Shown here piece by piece: positions 25,087 through 37,057 of a DNA stretch of 64,000 nt. Position 1 is the first letter of the stretch; each line of letters opens with the position of its first letter. This stretch comes from Amycolatopsis sp. DSM 110486 (GTDB taxonomy: Bacteria; Actinomycetota; Actinomycetes; Mycobacteriales; Pseudonocardiaceae). The stretch covers positions 7,123,001-7,187,000 of the forward strand of contig NZ_CP080519.1 of the NCBI RefSeq assembly GCF_019468465.1, in the 5' to 3' direction. The notes under the pieces are model-generated. The model worked only from the letters and a program-made list of their open reading frames with translations. It was not told the origin of the DNA and made no database searches. Both the position numbers and the translations under genes were made by a program.

Positions 25087-26781
25087 ATGGGCTACGAGAT
25101 CGACACGCGCGACGGGCTGGCCCGCCTGCGCCACGCCAGGGAAGTCTTCCTGACCGAGCGGCTGCTGCCGGAGGACCTGCCGGCCTGGTTGTCCGCCGCC
25201 TGGCGCCGCTCGAGTTTCGCCGAGCTCGACGTCACACGTGACCACGTGCCGCAGGTGCCGGTGCCGCTGGAGACCCCGTTGGTCCGCGCCGCGACCCCGG
25301 TCCTGTCCAAATTGGCCGGTGACCTCGTCGGGCTCGGCGCCGCGGTGGTGCTCAGCGACGGCCACGCGCGGGTCGTCGGCTGCTGGGCCGACGAGGAGGC
25401 GGTGGGCGCCCACCTCGCCCGGATCGACACCCGGCTGGGTGCGGACCTGTCGGAGCGCTCCACGGGGACCAACGGGATCAGCCACGTGCTGGACACGGGC
25501 GGGCCGGTCGTGGTCGGGGGACCGGAGCACATTTTCGAGCTGTACCAGAGCACGGTGTGCGTCGGCGCCCCGGTGACCGACCCGGTCACGCGGAAGGTCA
25601 GCGGCGCGGTCGCGGTGGTGTGCGAGCTCGACGTGCCGTTGCGGGTGCTGCACGCGCTCGCGACCACGGCGACCGGCGCGATCGAGCGGGAGCTGCTGCA
25701 CGCCGCCTCGGCGCACGAACACCGTCTGCTCGAGGCCTACCTGCGGGCCGGCCCCGGCCGGTACCCGATCGCTGTGCTGGACGGCCGCACCAGGCTCGTC
25801 AGCGACGCCGCCGCCGGGCTGCTGCGAGCCCGCGACATCGAAACGCTGGAGTCCTGTGCGATCGAGGCGGCGCGCGACGGCGGGCTGACCACGACCGAAC
25901 TGATCCTCGACGACGGCGTGAAGGTCCGGCTCCGGCCCGCACTGCCGGGCGACAGCCGGGGCTTGCTCGTGCTCGTCGAGCCACCGCGGCCGCGTCCGGG
26001 ACGCCGGCGCGCCCGGCTTTCCCTCTTCGCCGACGCCGGGCTGGCGGGTACCTCGCCGGCCTGGCGTTCGCTCGAGCGGTCGGTGGCGCGGGCGGGCAGC
26101 CGGCCGGTGCTGCTGCTGGGCGAGCCGGGTGTGGGCAAGACCGGCGTCGCCAGGGCGGCGCTCGGTGATCCCGTCGTCCTCGAGGCCGCCGACGACGAGG
26201 GCTGGCTGGCGGAAGTCGCGGAGGCGCTGGCGGCGCCGGCAGTGCTGCTGCGCCACGTCGAGCGCCTCCCGGGGAGCCGGGCCGCGCGGCTCGCCGCCCT
26301 CCTGACCGCCGGGCATCCCGCCCGGGTGATCGCGACGCTCACGACCGGCACCGGGCCGGACTGCGCGGACGTGCTGCGCACCGAATGGTCGCCGGTCGAG
26401 ATCCTGGTGCCCAGCCTGCGCGAGCGAACGGCAGACATCCCGGAGCTCGCGCAGCGGTTCGGCCGTGGCACGCACTTCACCCAGGACGCGCGGTCGACGC
26501 TGCAGCGGCACGACTGGCCCGGCAACCTCGTCGAGCTGAAGGCCGTGGTCGCGGCGGCGGAAGCGGAGGCCGCCGGGCCGACCGTCAGCGCACGCCATCT
26601 GCCGCGACGCCTGCGCTCCTCACCGGCGCAACCGCGCCTGACCGAGCTGGAGAAGGCCGAACGCCTGGCCATCTCCGGCGCGTTGCGCACCGCGAACGGC
26701 AATCGCGTGCGGGCGGCCGCCCTGCTCGGGATCGGCCGCGCGACGCTGTACCGCAAGCTGCGGCGCTACGGCCTGGAGTGA
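25087..26781 (+). CDS. GAF-AAA-Fis transcriptional regulator, sigma54-independent type
   Basis: 564 residues built like an AcoR-type activator. An N-terminal GAF-like region (about 60-210) includes LGADLSERSTGTNGISHVLD. A middle part (about 300-500) is AAA+-like, with Walker A LLLGEPGVGKTGVA (about 345-358). The C-terminal Fis-type helix-turn-helix is RTANGNRVRAAALLGIGRAT (about 535-555). The AAA+ part is degenerate: the Walker B region reads APAVLLRHVERLPGSRAARL without Asp-Glu, and no GAFTGA loop is present. It therefore cannot drive sigma54, which actinobacteria lack anyway. It is divergent from the FAD operon, which it probably controls in response to the substrate. Confidence 0.85.
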   Translation: MGYEIDTRDGLARLRHAREVFLTERLLPEDLPAWLSAAWRRSSFAELDVTRDHVPQVPVPLETPLVRAATPVLSKLAGDLVGLGAAVVLSDGHARVVGCWADEEAVGAHLARIDTRLGADLSERSTGTNGISHVLDTGGPVVVGGPEHIFELYQSTVCVGAPVTDPVTRKVSGAVAVVCELDVPLRVLHALATTATGAIERELLHAASAHEHRLLEAYLRAGPGRYPIAVLDGRTRLVSDAAAGLLRARDIETLESCAIEAARDGGLTTTELILDDGVKVRLRPALPGDSRGLLVLVEPPRPRPGRRRARLSLFADAGLAGTSPAWRSLERSVARAGSRPVLLLGEPGVGKTGVARAALGDPVVLEAADDEGWLAEVAEALAAPAVLLRHVERLPGSRAARLAALLTAGHPARVIATLTTGTGPDCADVLRTEWSPVEILVPSLRERTADIPELAQRFGRGTHFTQDARSTLQRHDWPGNLVELKAVVAAAEAEAAGPTVSARHLPRRLRSSPAQPRLTELEKAERLAISGALRTANGNRVRAAALLGIGRATLYRKLRRYGLE

Positions 26782-26799
26782 GCGGGCCTGGAGTGAGCG
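26770..26799. repeat. 15-bp direct duplication across the stop of the GAF-Fis gene
   Basis: GGCCTGGAGTGAGCG occurs at 26770-26784 and again at 26785-26799. The first copy contains the last codons and TGA. The second copy repeats Gly-Leu-Glu-stop out of coding, so it is a neutral duplication. Confidence 0.85.
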
Positions 26800-26808
26800 G
26801 GCCGGGGC

Positions 26809-27252
26809 TCAGGTGATCCGCGTGTAGTGCATTTCGAAGTCGTGCTTCCAGTCCTTGCCCGGCATCGCCATCTCCCACGCGCCGTCGATGCGGTTGCCGT
26901 CCGCGCTGAAGGTGCCGGTGAAGCGCTGGCGGAAGTTCAGGGGCGAGAAGTCGGCGGCTTCGCGCAGCAGCGTCCACACGCCGTCGCGGAAGGTCATCGC
27001 GTAGAGGCGGCTGACGCCGCGGGCGTCGTAGTAGTGCTGGGTGAACGTGCCGTCCTCGTGGGCGGCGACGACGGAGTAGCTGTCCGGGGCCTCGGGCACG
27101 GGGACTTCGGTGCGCTGCGTGAGGTAGCGGCCGTCGAGGATCCGCTCGAAGACCGACCGGGCGACGGGCGGCGGCTGGTCGGCGGGCGCGTGGGGGAACC
27201 GGATGCTGACCGTCCACTCGCCGAGGAACGGGTCCAGGTCGTCGGTGCTCAC
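26809..27252 (-). CDS. DUF1579-like lipocalin-fold protein, unknown function
   Basis: 147 residues, soluble, no signal peptide. The pattern DPFLGEWTVSIRFP at the start, RSVFERILDGRYLTQRTEVP, HEDGTFTQHYYDARGVSRLY, and a closing FTGTFSADGNRIDGAWEMAM is the antiparallel-barrel style of small proteins that bind hydrophobic or aromatic ligands. A MarR gene lies just upstream on the same strand (15-bp gap), so it may be cotranscribed with that regulator. No catalytic residue was identified. Confidence 0.7.
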   Translation of the reverse strand: MSTDDLDPFLGEWTVSIRFPHAPADQPPPVARSVFERILDGRYLTQRTEVPVPEAPDSYSVVAAHEDGTFTQHYYDARGVSRLYAMTFRDGVWTLLREAADFSPLNFRQRFTGTFSADGNRIDGAWEMAMPGKDWKHDFEMHYTRIT

Positions 27253-27267
27253 GCGGTGCCTCCAGAG

Positions 27268-27765
27268 TCAGCCGGTGCGGTCGCCGAAGGATTCCAGGAG
27301 CACGCGCAGGGCGTCGGCGAGGGCGGCCTGCGCGGGCGGGTCGAGGGCGTCGAGCACCCGGTGCTCCGTGTCGAGGTGGTCGGGCAGGGCGCGGTCGATC
27401 AGCGCCTGCCCTTCGACGGTGAGGGCGACGACGATGCCGCGGCCGTCGGTTTCGCTGCGGCTGCGGGCGATCAGGCCGCGGTCTTCGAGCCGGTCGAGCC
27501 GTTGCGTCACGGCGCCGGAGGTGACCATGGCCGTGCGCATGAGCTCGGTCGGTGTCAGGCGGTGGGGCGGGTCGCTGCGGCGCAGCGTGGCGAGCACGTC
27601 GAACGACGCCGCGTCGAGGCCGTGCTTGGCGAACGTGCGGGCCAGCTCGGTGTCGATCAGGCGGGACACCCGTTTCAGCCGGCCGATCACGGCCATCGGG
27701 GACACGTCGAGGTCCGGGCGCTGCGCAGCCCACTGCGCGAGCACGGAGTCCACGTGGTCGGCCAT
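27268..27765 (-). CDS. MarR-family transcriptional regulator
   Basis: 165 residues with a winged helix in the middle: LARTFAKHGLDAASFDVLAT, RLTPTELMRTAMVTSGAVTQ (recognition helix), RLDRLEDRGLIARSRSETDG, and GRGIVVALTVEGQALID (wing and dimer helix). ATG 27765 faces the esterase gene. The 193-bp divergent gap carries two direct repeats of GCTTAG-type (27785-27838) that fit its operator. MarR proteins usually repress detoxification or export genes. The carboxylesterase and the lipocalin-like gene behind it are the candidate targets. Confidence 0.85.
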   Translation of the reverse strand: MADHVDSVLAQWAAQRPDLDVSPMAVIGRLKRVSRLIDTELARTFAKHGLDAASFDVLATLRRSDPPHRLTPTELMRTAMVTSGAVTQRLDRLEDRGLIARSRSETDGRGIVVALTVEGQALIDRALPDHLDTEHRVLDALDPPAQAALADALRVLLESFGDRTG

Positions 27766-27784
27766 GACGTCAGCCTAATGGGTG

Positions 27785-27838
27785 GCTTAGCCGTGAGGTA
27801 CGTCAGCGATCTGTCGAAGTTGCTTAGTGGTGAGCTAC
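27785..27838. promoter_or_regulatory. Direct repeats in the MarR/esterase intergenic region
   Basis: GCTTAGCCGTGAGGTAC (27785-27801) and GCTTAGTGGTGAGCTAC (27822-27838) match at 14 of 17 positions, 37 bp start to start. A CTAA-N8-TTAG inverted element overlaps the first copy. Two similar sites spaced close to helical repeats suggest MarR binding. Confidence 0.55.
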
Positions 27839-27958
27839 TTTGGCCGGGTGGCCGACGTCGGGACCAGCGCCGACACGTTTCGCGGCTCCGGCGAGGGGAT
27901 CCCGGACCGTGAAAAAATCTTGGTGCCCGGTATCGTCCGCGCGGTGGCGGAGGCAGTG

Positions 27959-29467
27959 GTGCGGCGGCGTGGGTTCGCGGTGGTGCTCCTCGTGCTCGCG
28001 GTGGCCGCGTCGGCGTGCGCGGCTTCGGACGCGGCGATCGGGCGGCTGGGCGAGGTCGTGCGCACGGCGTCGGGCCCGGTCCGCGGCACGGTGACCCCGG
28101 ATCACCGCGTGTTCCAAGGGATTCCGTACGCGGCGCCGCCGGTCGGCGTGCGCCGCTGGCAGCCCCCGGCCCCGCCCGCGTCCTGGACCGCCGAGCGCGA
28201 CGCCACGGCCCCCGGCCCGCGCTGCCCGCAGGGCACCGCGACCGGCACGAGCGAGGACTGCCTGTACCTCAACGTCTGGACGCCACCCGTTTCCACGGCG
28301 AAACGCCCCGTGCTCGTGTGGATCCACGGCGGCGCCTTCCTCGACGGCGGCGGTGACGGCTACGACGCCACCCGGCTGGTCGTGCGCGGCGGCGCGGTCG
28401 TCGTCACGATCAACTACCGCTTGGGAGCGCTGGGTTTCCTCGCCGACCCGGCCCTGGGCGCGCAGCCCGGAAACTACGGTTTCCTCGACCAGCAACAGGC
28501 CCTGCGCTGGGTCCACGACAACATCGCGGCCTTCGGCGGTGACCCCGACGCCGTGACCATCGCCGGCGAGTCCGCGGGCGGCATGTCGGTGTGCGACCAC
28601 CTCGTCGCCCCCGGATCCCGCGGTCTCTTCCGCGCGGCGATCGTCCAAAGCGCCCCGTGCCAGGCGCAGGCCACCCTCGCGGCGGCCGGAAAGTCCAGTG
28701 TGGACTATTCGGCGGCCCACGGCTGCCCGGACCGCGCGACGGCCGCTGCCTGCCTGCGCGCGCTGCCGGTGGCGAAGCTGGCCACCGCCCCCGTCTACTA
28801 CTCGCTGGCCGGCATCGAGATCCCCGGCCCGGTCACCGGTGGCACGGTCCTCCCGGCCGACCCGGTCACGGCCGTCCGGCACGGCTCCGCCGCCCCCGTG
28901 CCGGTGCTCATGGGCACGACCCACGACGAGTTCACCTACTTCCTCGCCCAGCAGCTCGCGGCCGGCGCCCCGCCCATCACCCCGGCCGGCTACCCCGCCG
29001 CCCTCGCGCGCTACTTCCCCGACGCGACGGCCGTCGCGGCCGAATACCCACCGTCCTCCTTCGGCGGCAACGCTTCCCGCGCCTACGCGGCGGCCGTCAC
29101 GGACTCGTCCTTCTCCTGCGTGGCCGACCAGCTGTCACGCTCCCTGCCGTCGGTCTGGCGCTACGACTTCACCGACGCCACCTCCCCGGCCGCCACCGGC
29201 GTCCCGGCCCCCTTCCCGCTCGGCGCGGCGCACACGTCCGAACTCCCGTACTTGTTCGACCTCGACGGCCACCCGACCGCCCTCACCCCCGCGCAGAAGT
29301 CCCTGTCCGACCAGATGGTCGACGCCTGGGCGGCCTTCGTCCACGGCAGCCCGCTGTCGTCCTGGCCGGCCGGCTCGGTCGTCTCCCTCGCGGCCGACGG
29401 CCTTCACCCGGACCCCGGCTTCGCCGCCGACCACCACTGCACGTTCTGGCACCGGAACACCCCGTGA
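27959..29467 (+). CDS. Secreted type B carboxylesterase/lipase
   Basis: About 502 residues of the alpha/beta-hydrolase carboxylesterase family. Start taken at GTG 27959, 5 nt after GGAGG and directly before a signal peptide (VRRRGFAVVLLVLAVAASAC); GTG 27956, 27944 and 27923 are alternatives. The catalytic Ser is in GESAGGMSV (about residue 206). Other family phrases are EDCLYLNVWTP, WIHGGAF, VTINYRLGALGFL and the C-terminal AAHTSELPYLF with the catalytic His. A Cys follows the signal (AASAC), so a lipoprotein is possible but the box is not canonical. It hydrolyses esters outside the cytoplasm. The MarR neighbour is a likely regulator. Confidence 0.85.
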   Translation: MRRRGFAVVLLVLAVAASACAASDAAIGRLGEVVRTASGPVRGTVTPDHRVFQGIPYAAPPVGVRRWQPPAPPASWTAERDATAPGPRCPQGTATGTSEDCLYLNVWTPPVSTAKRPVLVWIHGGAFLDGGGDGYDATRLVVRGGAVVVTINYRLGALGFLADPALGAQPGNYGFLDQQQALRWVHDNIAAFGGDPDAVTIAGESAGGMSVCDHLVAPGSRGLFRAAIVQSAPCQAQATLAAAGKSSVDYSAAHGCPDRATAAACLRALPVAKLATAPVYYSLAGIEIPGPVTGGTVLPADPVTAVRHGSAAPVPVLMGTTHDEFTYFLAQQLAAGAPPITPAGYPAALARYFPDATAVAAEYPPSSFGGNASRAYAAAVTDSSFSCVADQLSRSLPSVWRYDFTDATSPAATGVPAPFPLGAAHTSELPYLFDLDGHPTALTPAQKSLSDQMVDAWAAFVHGSPLSSWPAGSVVSLAADGLHPDPGFAADHHCTFWHRNTP

Positions 29468-29584
29468 CTCACTGACGATCTGCTCTGCGACGCGCGGGTG
29501 TTTTCCGGTGTCGTTGCACGTTCGGCCCCTTGTCGCGCTCCTACTGTCGAACGGCTTGCGCCAGGGGAGGGAGAGCGATGCCGG

Positions 29585-30067
29585 GTGAGCGATCGTGCCG
29601 ATTTCGACGACTTCTTCCGCGCTGACTTCCCGCTCCTCGTCGGCTTCCTGCGCAAGCAGGGCCACGACCGCACCACCGCCGAGGACGCCGCCCAGGAGGC
29701 GATGACGAAGGCGTTGTCTTCGTGGGACGGCATCACGCACCCGAAAGCCTGGGTGCGTACGACAGCCGTCCGGGCCGCGAACAACAACCACCGGCAGCGG
29801 AAAGGCCACGAGGACTTCGAACCGGAGAAACACCCGGCGGTCTCCGACCCCGGCCTGGTCGAGTACGAAGAACGAACCTTGATCGTGCAGGTGCTGGAGC
29901 AGTTGCCGCCGCGGCAGCGCGAGGTCATGGCCTGGTACATCGACGGCTACTCGGTCGAGGAGATCGCAGCGGCGCTGACGATGCGGCCGAGCACCGTGCG
30001 ATCCAACCTGCGCCACGCGCGCCGGCAGCTCGAACGTCTTTACGTGGGGAGGAGGGAAGCGCGATGA
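29585..30067 (+). CDS. ECF-type RNA polymerase sigma factor
   Basis: 160 residues with sigma regions 2 and 4 only. Region 2: DFDDFFRADFPLLVGFLRKQ and HDRTTAEDAAQEAMTKALSS. Region 4: LPPRQREVMAWYIDGYSVEE and IAAALTMRPSTVRSNLRHAR (recognition helix). GTG 29585 gives the natural start; the GGGAGG upstream lies farther than usual (about 16 nt), so a start further upstream is possible. The last codon overlaps ATGA of the next sigma factor gene. No anti-sigma factor is adjacent. The final RREAR tail is basic. Confidence 0.8.
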   Translation: MSDRADFDDFFRADFPLLVGFLRKQGHDRTTAEDAAQEAMTKALSSWDGITHPKAWVRTTAVRAANNNHRQRKGHEDFEPEKHPAVSDPGLVEYEERTLIVQVLEQLPPRQREVMAWYIDGYSVEEIAAALTMRPSTVRSNLRHARRQLERLYVGRREAR

Positions 30068-30714
30068 CCGACCGGAAGTACGTGCCCGACTGGCTGGCCG
30101 CCGCGGACAGCGCCTTCACCGGCGCTCTGCGGGAGGAGTTGGAGCTCGACAAGATGCTGGCGCAGGTCAAGAGCCGGGTGATGAGCCAGGAGCTGGGCGT
30201 CGACTCGACCTCGGCGCGCATCCTGCGCGACGGCTTCGATGAGATCGTCGCCCAAGCCGCGCAGGGCGATCGCGAAGCGATGATCCAGGTTCTCGTAGCG
30301 GTGCGGCCTCTTGTCGTGCGGTATTTCCGGGCGCGGACCGGGCGGCAGAAAGGCGGGTTCGCGAGCGCGGACGACATCGCACAAGAGGTTTGCCTCGCGG
30401 TGCTCAGGCAACTGCCCGACTACGACCGCGGCCATTCGTCGTTTCTCCCGCTCGTGTACGGCATCGCACAGCACAAGGTGACCGACGCGCGCAGGGCGGC
30501 CGGCGCGGTCGTCAGTCGGCAGGCGCTGGACGAGCGCATGACCGACCTCATGCGCATCCTGCCCGACCGGCAGCGTGAGATCCTCGTCCTGCGCGTGATC
30601 ATCGGCCTGACCGCCGAGGAGACCGCCGAGGCGCTGGGCCTCAGCGCGGGCGCTGTCCGCGTGCAGCAGCACCGGGCGCTCACCCGGTTGCGCAAGGACC
30701 TCGACCCCGGCTGA
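30064..30714 (+). CDS. Sigma-70 family factor, ShbA/SigD-like, with N-terminal extension
   Basis: 216 residues. Residues 1-55 form an extension (DWLAAADSAFTGALREELEL, KMLAQVKSRVMSQEL) that I do not recognise. Sigma region 2 follows: FDEIVAQAAQGDREAMIQVL and FASADDIAQEVCLAVLRQLP. After a short linker (AGAVVSRQALDERM) comes region 4: ILPDRQREILVLRVIIGLTA and EETAEALGLSAGAVRVQQHR. The core resembles the essential actinobacterial ShbA/SigD sigma factors, but the linker is much shorter. ATG 30064 overlaps the upstream sigma stop, so both are made from one message. The extension may be an anti-sigma-like or regulatory segment. Confidence 0.75.
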   Translation: MTDRKYVPDWLAAADSAFTGALREELELDKMLAQVKSRVMSQELGVDSTSARILRDGFDEIVAQAAQGDREAMIQVLVAVRPLVVRYFRARTGRQKGGFASADDIAQEVCLAVLRQLPDYDRGHSSFLPLVYGIAQHKVTDARRAAGAVVSRQALDERMTDLMRILPDRQREILVLRVIIGLTAEETAEALGLSAGAVRVQQHRALTRLRKDLDPG

Positions 30715-30728
30715 GGCACCATGACCCC

Positions 30729-31313
30729 ATGACCGTCACCGCCGCGGCTCTCGAACGCGCGCTCACCTGCGTCGACACCACGCTCCGGCCCACTCTCGCC
30801 CAAGACTGGACCCGCAAAGCCGGTGAGCTCGAGTGGGACTGCCGCCAGACCGCGGAGCACGTCGGGGACGTCCTGATGTCCTACGCCGCCCAGGTGGTCA
30901 GCCGGCCGCAGGACCACTACGTGCGCTTCCTCGCCAAGGCCGACGAAGGCGCCACACCAGACGAACTCCTGGAGCTCGCCCTCACCGGCGCCCGACTTCT
31001 TCAAGCGGCCGTCAGCACGAGCGCGGAAGACACCCGGGCCTACCACCCCACCGGCCGCGCCGATCTGGCCGGCTTCGCAGCCATGGGCTGCGCCGAACTC
31101 CTGCTGCACGGCGAAGACCTGGCCACCGGACTCGGCACCGAGCTCGACCCGCCCCGCGAGGTCTGCGCGAACGTCGTCGCGCGGCTGTTCCCCGGCGAGG
31201 CCCCGGCGTCCGATCCGTGGGACGGCCTCCGCTGGTGCGCGGGCCGGATCGCGTTGCCGGGCAGGTCACGGCGGACGGAGTGGAAGTGGCGGGGTGCGCC
31301 GCTCGGTGACTGA
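30729..31313 (+). CDS. Maleylpyruvate isomerase N-terminal-type (mycothiol/DinB-like) protein
   Basis: 194 residues of the mycothiol-dependent enzyme fold. Helix 1 is LERALTCVDTTLRPTLAQDW, then the DinB-like WDCRQTAEHVGDVLMSYAAQ with the metal-site His, and MGCAELLLHGEDLATGLGTE with the second His near residue 135. The C-terminal ~40 residues (GLRWCAGRIALPG) match the extra segment of such proteins. ATG 30729 is 14 bp after the sigma gene, possibly in the same transcript. Substrate unknown. Confidence 0.75.
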   Translation: MTVTAAALERALTCVDTTLRPTLAQDWTRKAGELEWDCRQTAEHVGDVLMSYAAQVVSRPQDHYVRFLAKADEGATPDELLELALTGARLLQAAVSTSAEDTRAYHPTGRADLAGFAAMGCAELLLHGEDLATGLGTELDPPREVCANVVARLFPGEAPASDPWDGLRWCAGRIALPGRSRRTEWKWRGAPLGD

Positions 31314-31375
31314 CCGTCCCGGAGTGTGAACAGTGGCTGCCTGTAACAGGGGGATCCGGTAGTCTCGACTACCAA

Positions 31376-31467
31376 GGTCGAGAGGCGCTGCAACGGACCA
31401 CGTGAGTCCGCCACGCTCGGCCGGCTCCACTGTGAACCGAAGGGCGCCTCCGTGACTACGACGGAGG
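31376..31467 (+). promoter_or_regulatory. S-adenosylhomocysteine (SAH) riboswitch of metH
   Basis: The leader of metH has the SAH-riboswitch layout. P1 is AGGCGC (31383-31388) with GCGCCT (31444-31449). P2 is CGGAC (31394-31398) with GTCCG (31406-31410). The pseudoknot is CGAG (31379-31382) with CTCG (31416-31419). The motif CGCTGCAACGG follows P1. The expression platform is visible: CCTCCGT (31447-31453) pairs perfectly with ACGGAGG (31461-31467), which contains the GGAGG ribosome site of metH. P1 and this stem share 31447-31449 and exclude each other, so SAH binding should expose the site and switch translation on, as known for this class. A TAGTCT at 31360-31365 may be the -10 box. Confidence 0.85.
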
Positions 31468-31471
31468 TGGC

Positions 31472-35101
<3,630 letters not shown>

Positions 35102-35252
35102 CCCGGAAGCACGGCCGGCGTGGGTCACACCACGTCGGCTGTGTCCGGTTCCGGTAGTCGATCGGGCACGAACGGGACGAAACGATCTGGCCCGGCGGCT
35201 CGAAAGGCCGCCCGGACCTGCGCAAAGGCGGTGCTGCGGCTACGTTCTCCCC

Positions 35253-36848
35253 GTGCGTGGATTGAGTGCGGTGAGGTTCGGCGCGGTGGCGCTGCTCGTG
35301 GTGGTCGCGGCGGGTGCGGTGGTGCTGGCGGCCGGCAACGCGTGGTGGTGGTTCCTCGCCGGGCCGCTGCTGGTGCCGGCGCTGGTCGGCGTGTACGACC
35401 TGCTGCAGACGAAGCATTCCGTGCTGCGCAACTACCCCGTGCTCGGCCACGCGCGGTTCCTGCTGGAGGCCATCCGCCCGGAGTTGCAGCAGTACTTCAT
35501 CGAGCGCAACTTCGACGGGCGCCCGTACGACCGCAACGTGCGCAGCATCGTCTACCAGCGCGCGAAGGGCACCGACGCGGAGGAGCCGTTCGGCACCGAG
35601 CGCGACGTGTACGCCGACGGCTACGAGTTCCTCGTGCCCTCCATGGCGCCGGTCAAGCAGGCGGAGACGCCGCCGCGCGTGCGGATCGGCGGGCCGGACT
35701 GCACGAAGCCCTACGACATGGCGTTGCTGAACGTCTCCGCGATGAGCTTCGGCAGCCTGTCGGCCAACGCGATCCTCGCGCTCAACAAGGGCGCCGCGCT
35801 CGGCGGGTTCGCGCACGACACGGGCGAGGGCGGGCTGTCCGAGTACCACCTGCGCGGCGGGGGAGACCTGATCTGGGAGGTCGGCACCGGCTACTTCGGC
35901 TGCCGCACCTCCGACGGCGACTTCGACCCCGCCGAGTTCTCCGACAAGGCGCAGCACGACGCGGTGAAGTGCGTGTCGCTCAAGCTTTCCCAGGGTGCGA
36001 AGCCCGGGATCGGCGGGGTGCTGCCGGGGTCGAAGGTCAATGCCGAGATCGCCCGGGTGCGCGACGTCCCGATCGGGCAGACCGTGATTTCCCCGCCGTA
36101 CCACCGCGTTTTCTCCACCCCGCGCGAGCTGGTGCACTTCGTCGCGCGCATGCGCGAGCTCGCGGACGGCAAGCCCACCGGCTTCAAGCTGTGCGTCGGC
36201 TCGCGGCGGCAGATGCTGGCGCTGTGCAAGGCGATGGCGGACGAAGAGGTCACGCCCGACTTCATCGTCGTCGACGGTTCCGAGGGTGGCACCGGCGCCG
36301 CGCCGCTGGAGTTCGCCGACCACCTCGGCACGCCGCTCACCGAAGGGCTCATCACCGTCCACAACGCACTCGTCGGCACCGGCCTGCGCGACCGCATCCG
36401 CTTGGGCGCCAGCGGAAAGGTCGCCACGGGCGCCGATCTGGTGAAGCGCCTGGTCCAAGGCGCCGACTACACCAACGCCGCGCGGGCGATGATGTTCGCC
36501 GTCGGGTGCATCCAGTCGCAGCGCTGCCACACCAACAAGTGCCCGGTCGGCGTCGCCACACAGGACCCGCGGCGCGGGCGCGCGCTCGACGTCGGGGACA
36601 AGTCGCAGCGGGTTCAGCGCTACCAGCACTCGACCGTCGCCGGTGCCCTGCAGATCATGGCCGCGATGGGCGTGTCCGAACCGGCCGACCTCGCGCCGCA
36701 CCAGCTGCGCCGCCGCCTCGACCCGCACGTGGTGCGCTCCTACGCCGAGCTGTACGACTGGCTGGAGCCGGGGCAACTGCTCGCCGAGCCGCCCGAGGAG
36801 TGGGCCGTCGACTGGAAGGCCGCGGACCCCGACCGGTTCACCGTGTAG
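35253..36848 (+). CDS. FMN-binding glutamate-synthase-like membrane protein
   Basis: 531 residues. Two N-terminal membrane helices (VRFGAVALLVVVAAGAVVLA and WWWFLAGPLLVPALVGVYDL) precede a glutamate synthase catalytic-type FMN barrel: LLNVSAMSFGSLSANAILAL, GAALGGFAHDTGEGGLSEYH, ISPPYHRVFSTPRELVHFVA, VVDGSEGGTGAAPLEFADHL. The iron-sulfur Cys pattern C-x5-C-x4-C is present in CIQSQRCHTNKC (about 418-429). No glutaminase domain is fused and no small subunit is nearby, so it is not a standard glutamate synthase. Family members' substrate is unknown. GTG 35253 begins just before the first membrane helix. It stands alone after metH (150-bp gap). Confidence 0.8.
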   Translation: MRGLSAVRFGAVALLVVVAAGAVVLAAGNAWWWFLAGPLLVPALVGVYDLLQTKHSVLRNYPVLGHARFLLEAIRPELQQYFIERNFDGRPYDRNVRSIVYQRAKGTDAEEPFGTERDVYADGYEFLVPSMAPVKQAETPPRVRIGGPDCTKPYDMALLNVSAMSFGSLSANAILALNKGAALGGFAHDTGEGGLSEYHLRGGGDLIWEVGTGYFGCRTSDGDFDPAEFSDKAQHDAVKCVSLKLSQGAKPGIGGVLPGSKVNAEIARVRDVPIGQTVISPPYHRVFSTPRELVHFVARMRELADGKPTGFKLCVGSRRQMLALCKAMADEEVTPDFIVVDGSEGGTGAAPLEFADHLGTPLTEGLITVHNALVGTGLRDRIRLGASGKVATGADLVKRLVQGADYTNAARAMMFAVGCIQSQRCHTNKCPVGVATQDPRRGRALDVGDKSQRVQRYQHSTVAGALQIMAAMGVSEPADLAPHQLRRRLDPHVVRSYAELYDWLEPGQLLAEPPEEWAVDWKAADPDRFTV

Positions 36849-37057
36849 CGGGACGCTCCGGTATGTCCGGCATAGGCCGCACGCTGCGGCCGGGCTAGGG
36901 TGAGCGGAGGTTGAAAAGGCAGCCTTCGAGCCCCGGTGTGGATTCGTCCGCGCCAGGGCTCTCCTTCGTGTCGCCTCGAATCGCGCGCGGGTGGTATCGG
37001 GACGGCACGGTTCTCGAAAGGCTGGTCGCTCTGTCGAACAGGGAATCGCCGGACACC

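Noticed and set aside
23308..26598. A very long minus-strand frame that would extend the FAD enzyme through the regulator gene
   Set aside because: The N-terminal half is antisense to the GAF-Fis regulator, and the natural start is ATG 24960 at the divergent promoter.
31314..31471. A cobalamin or SAM-IV riboswitch before metH
   Set aside because: The P1/P2/pseudoknot layout and the CGCTGCAACGG core fit the SAH class; no B12-box-like segment or SAM-IV core was seen.
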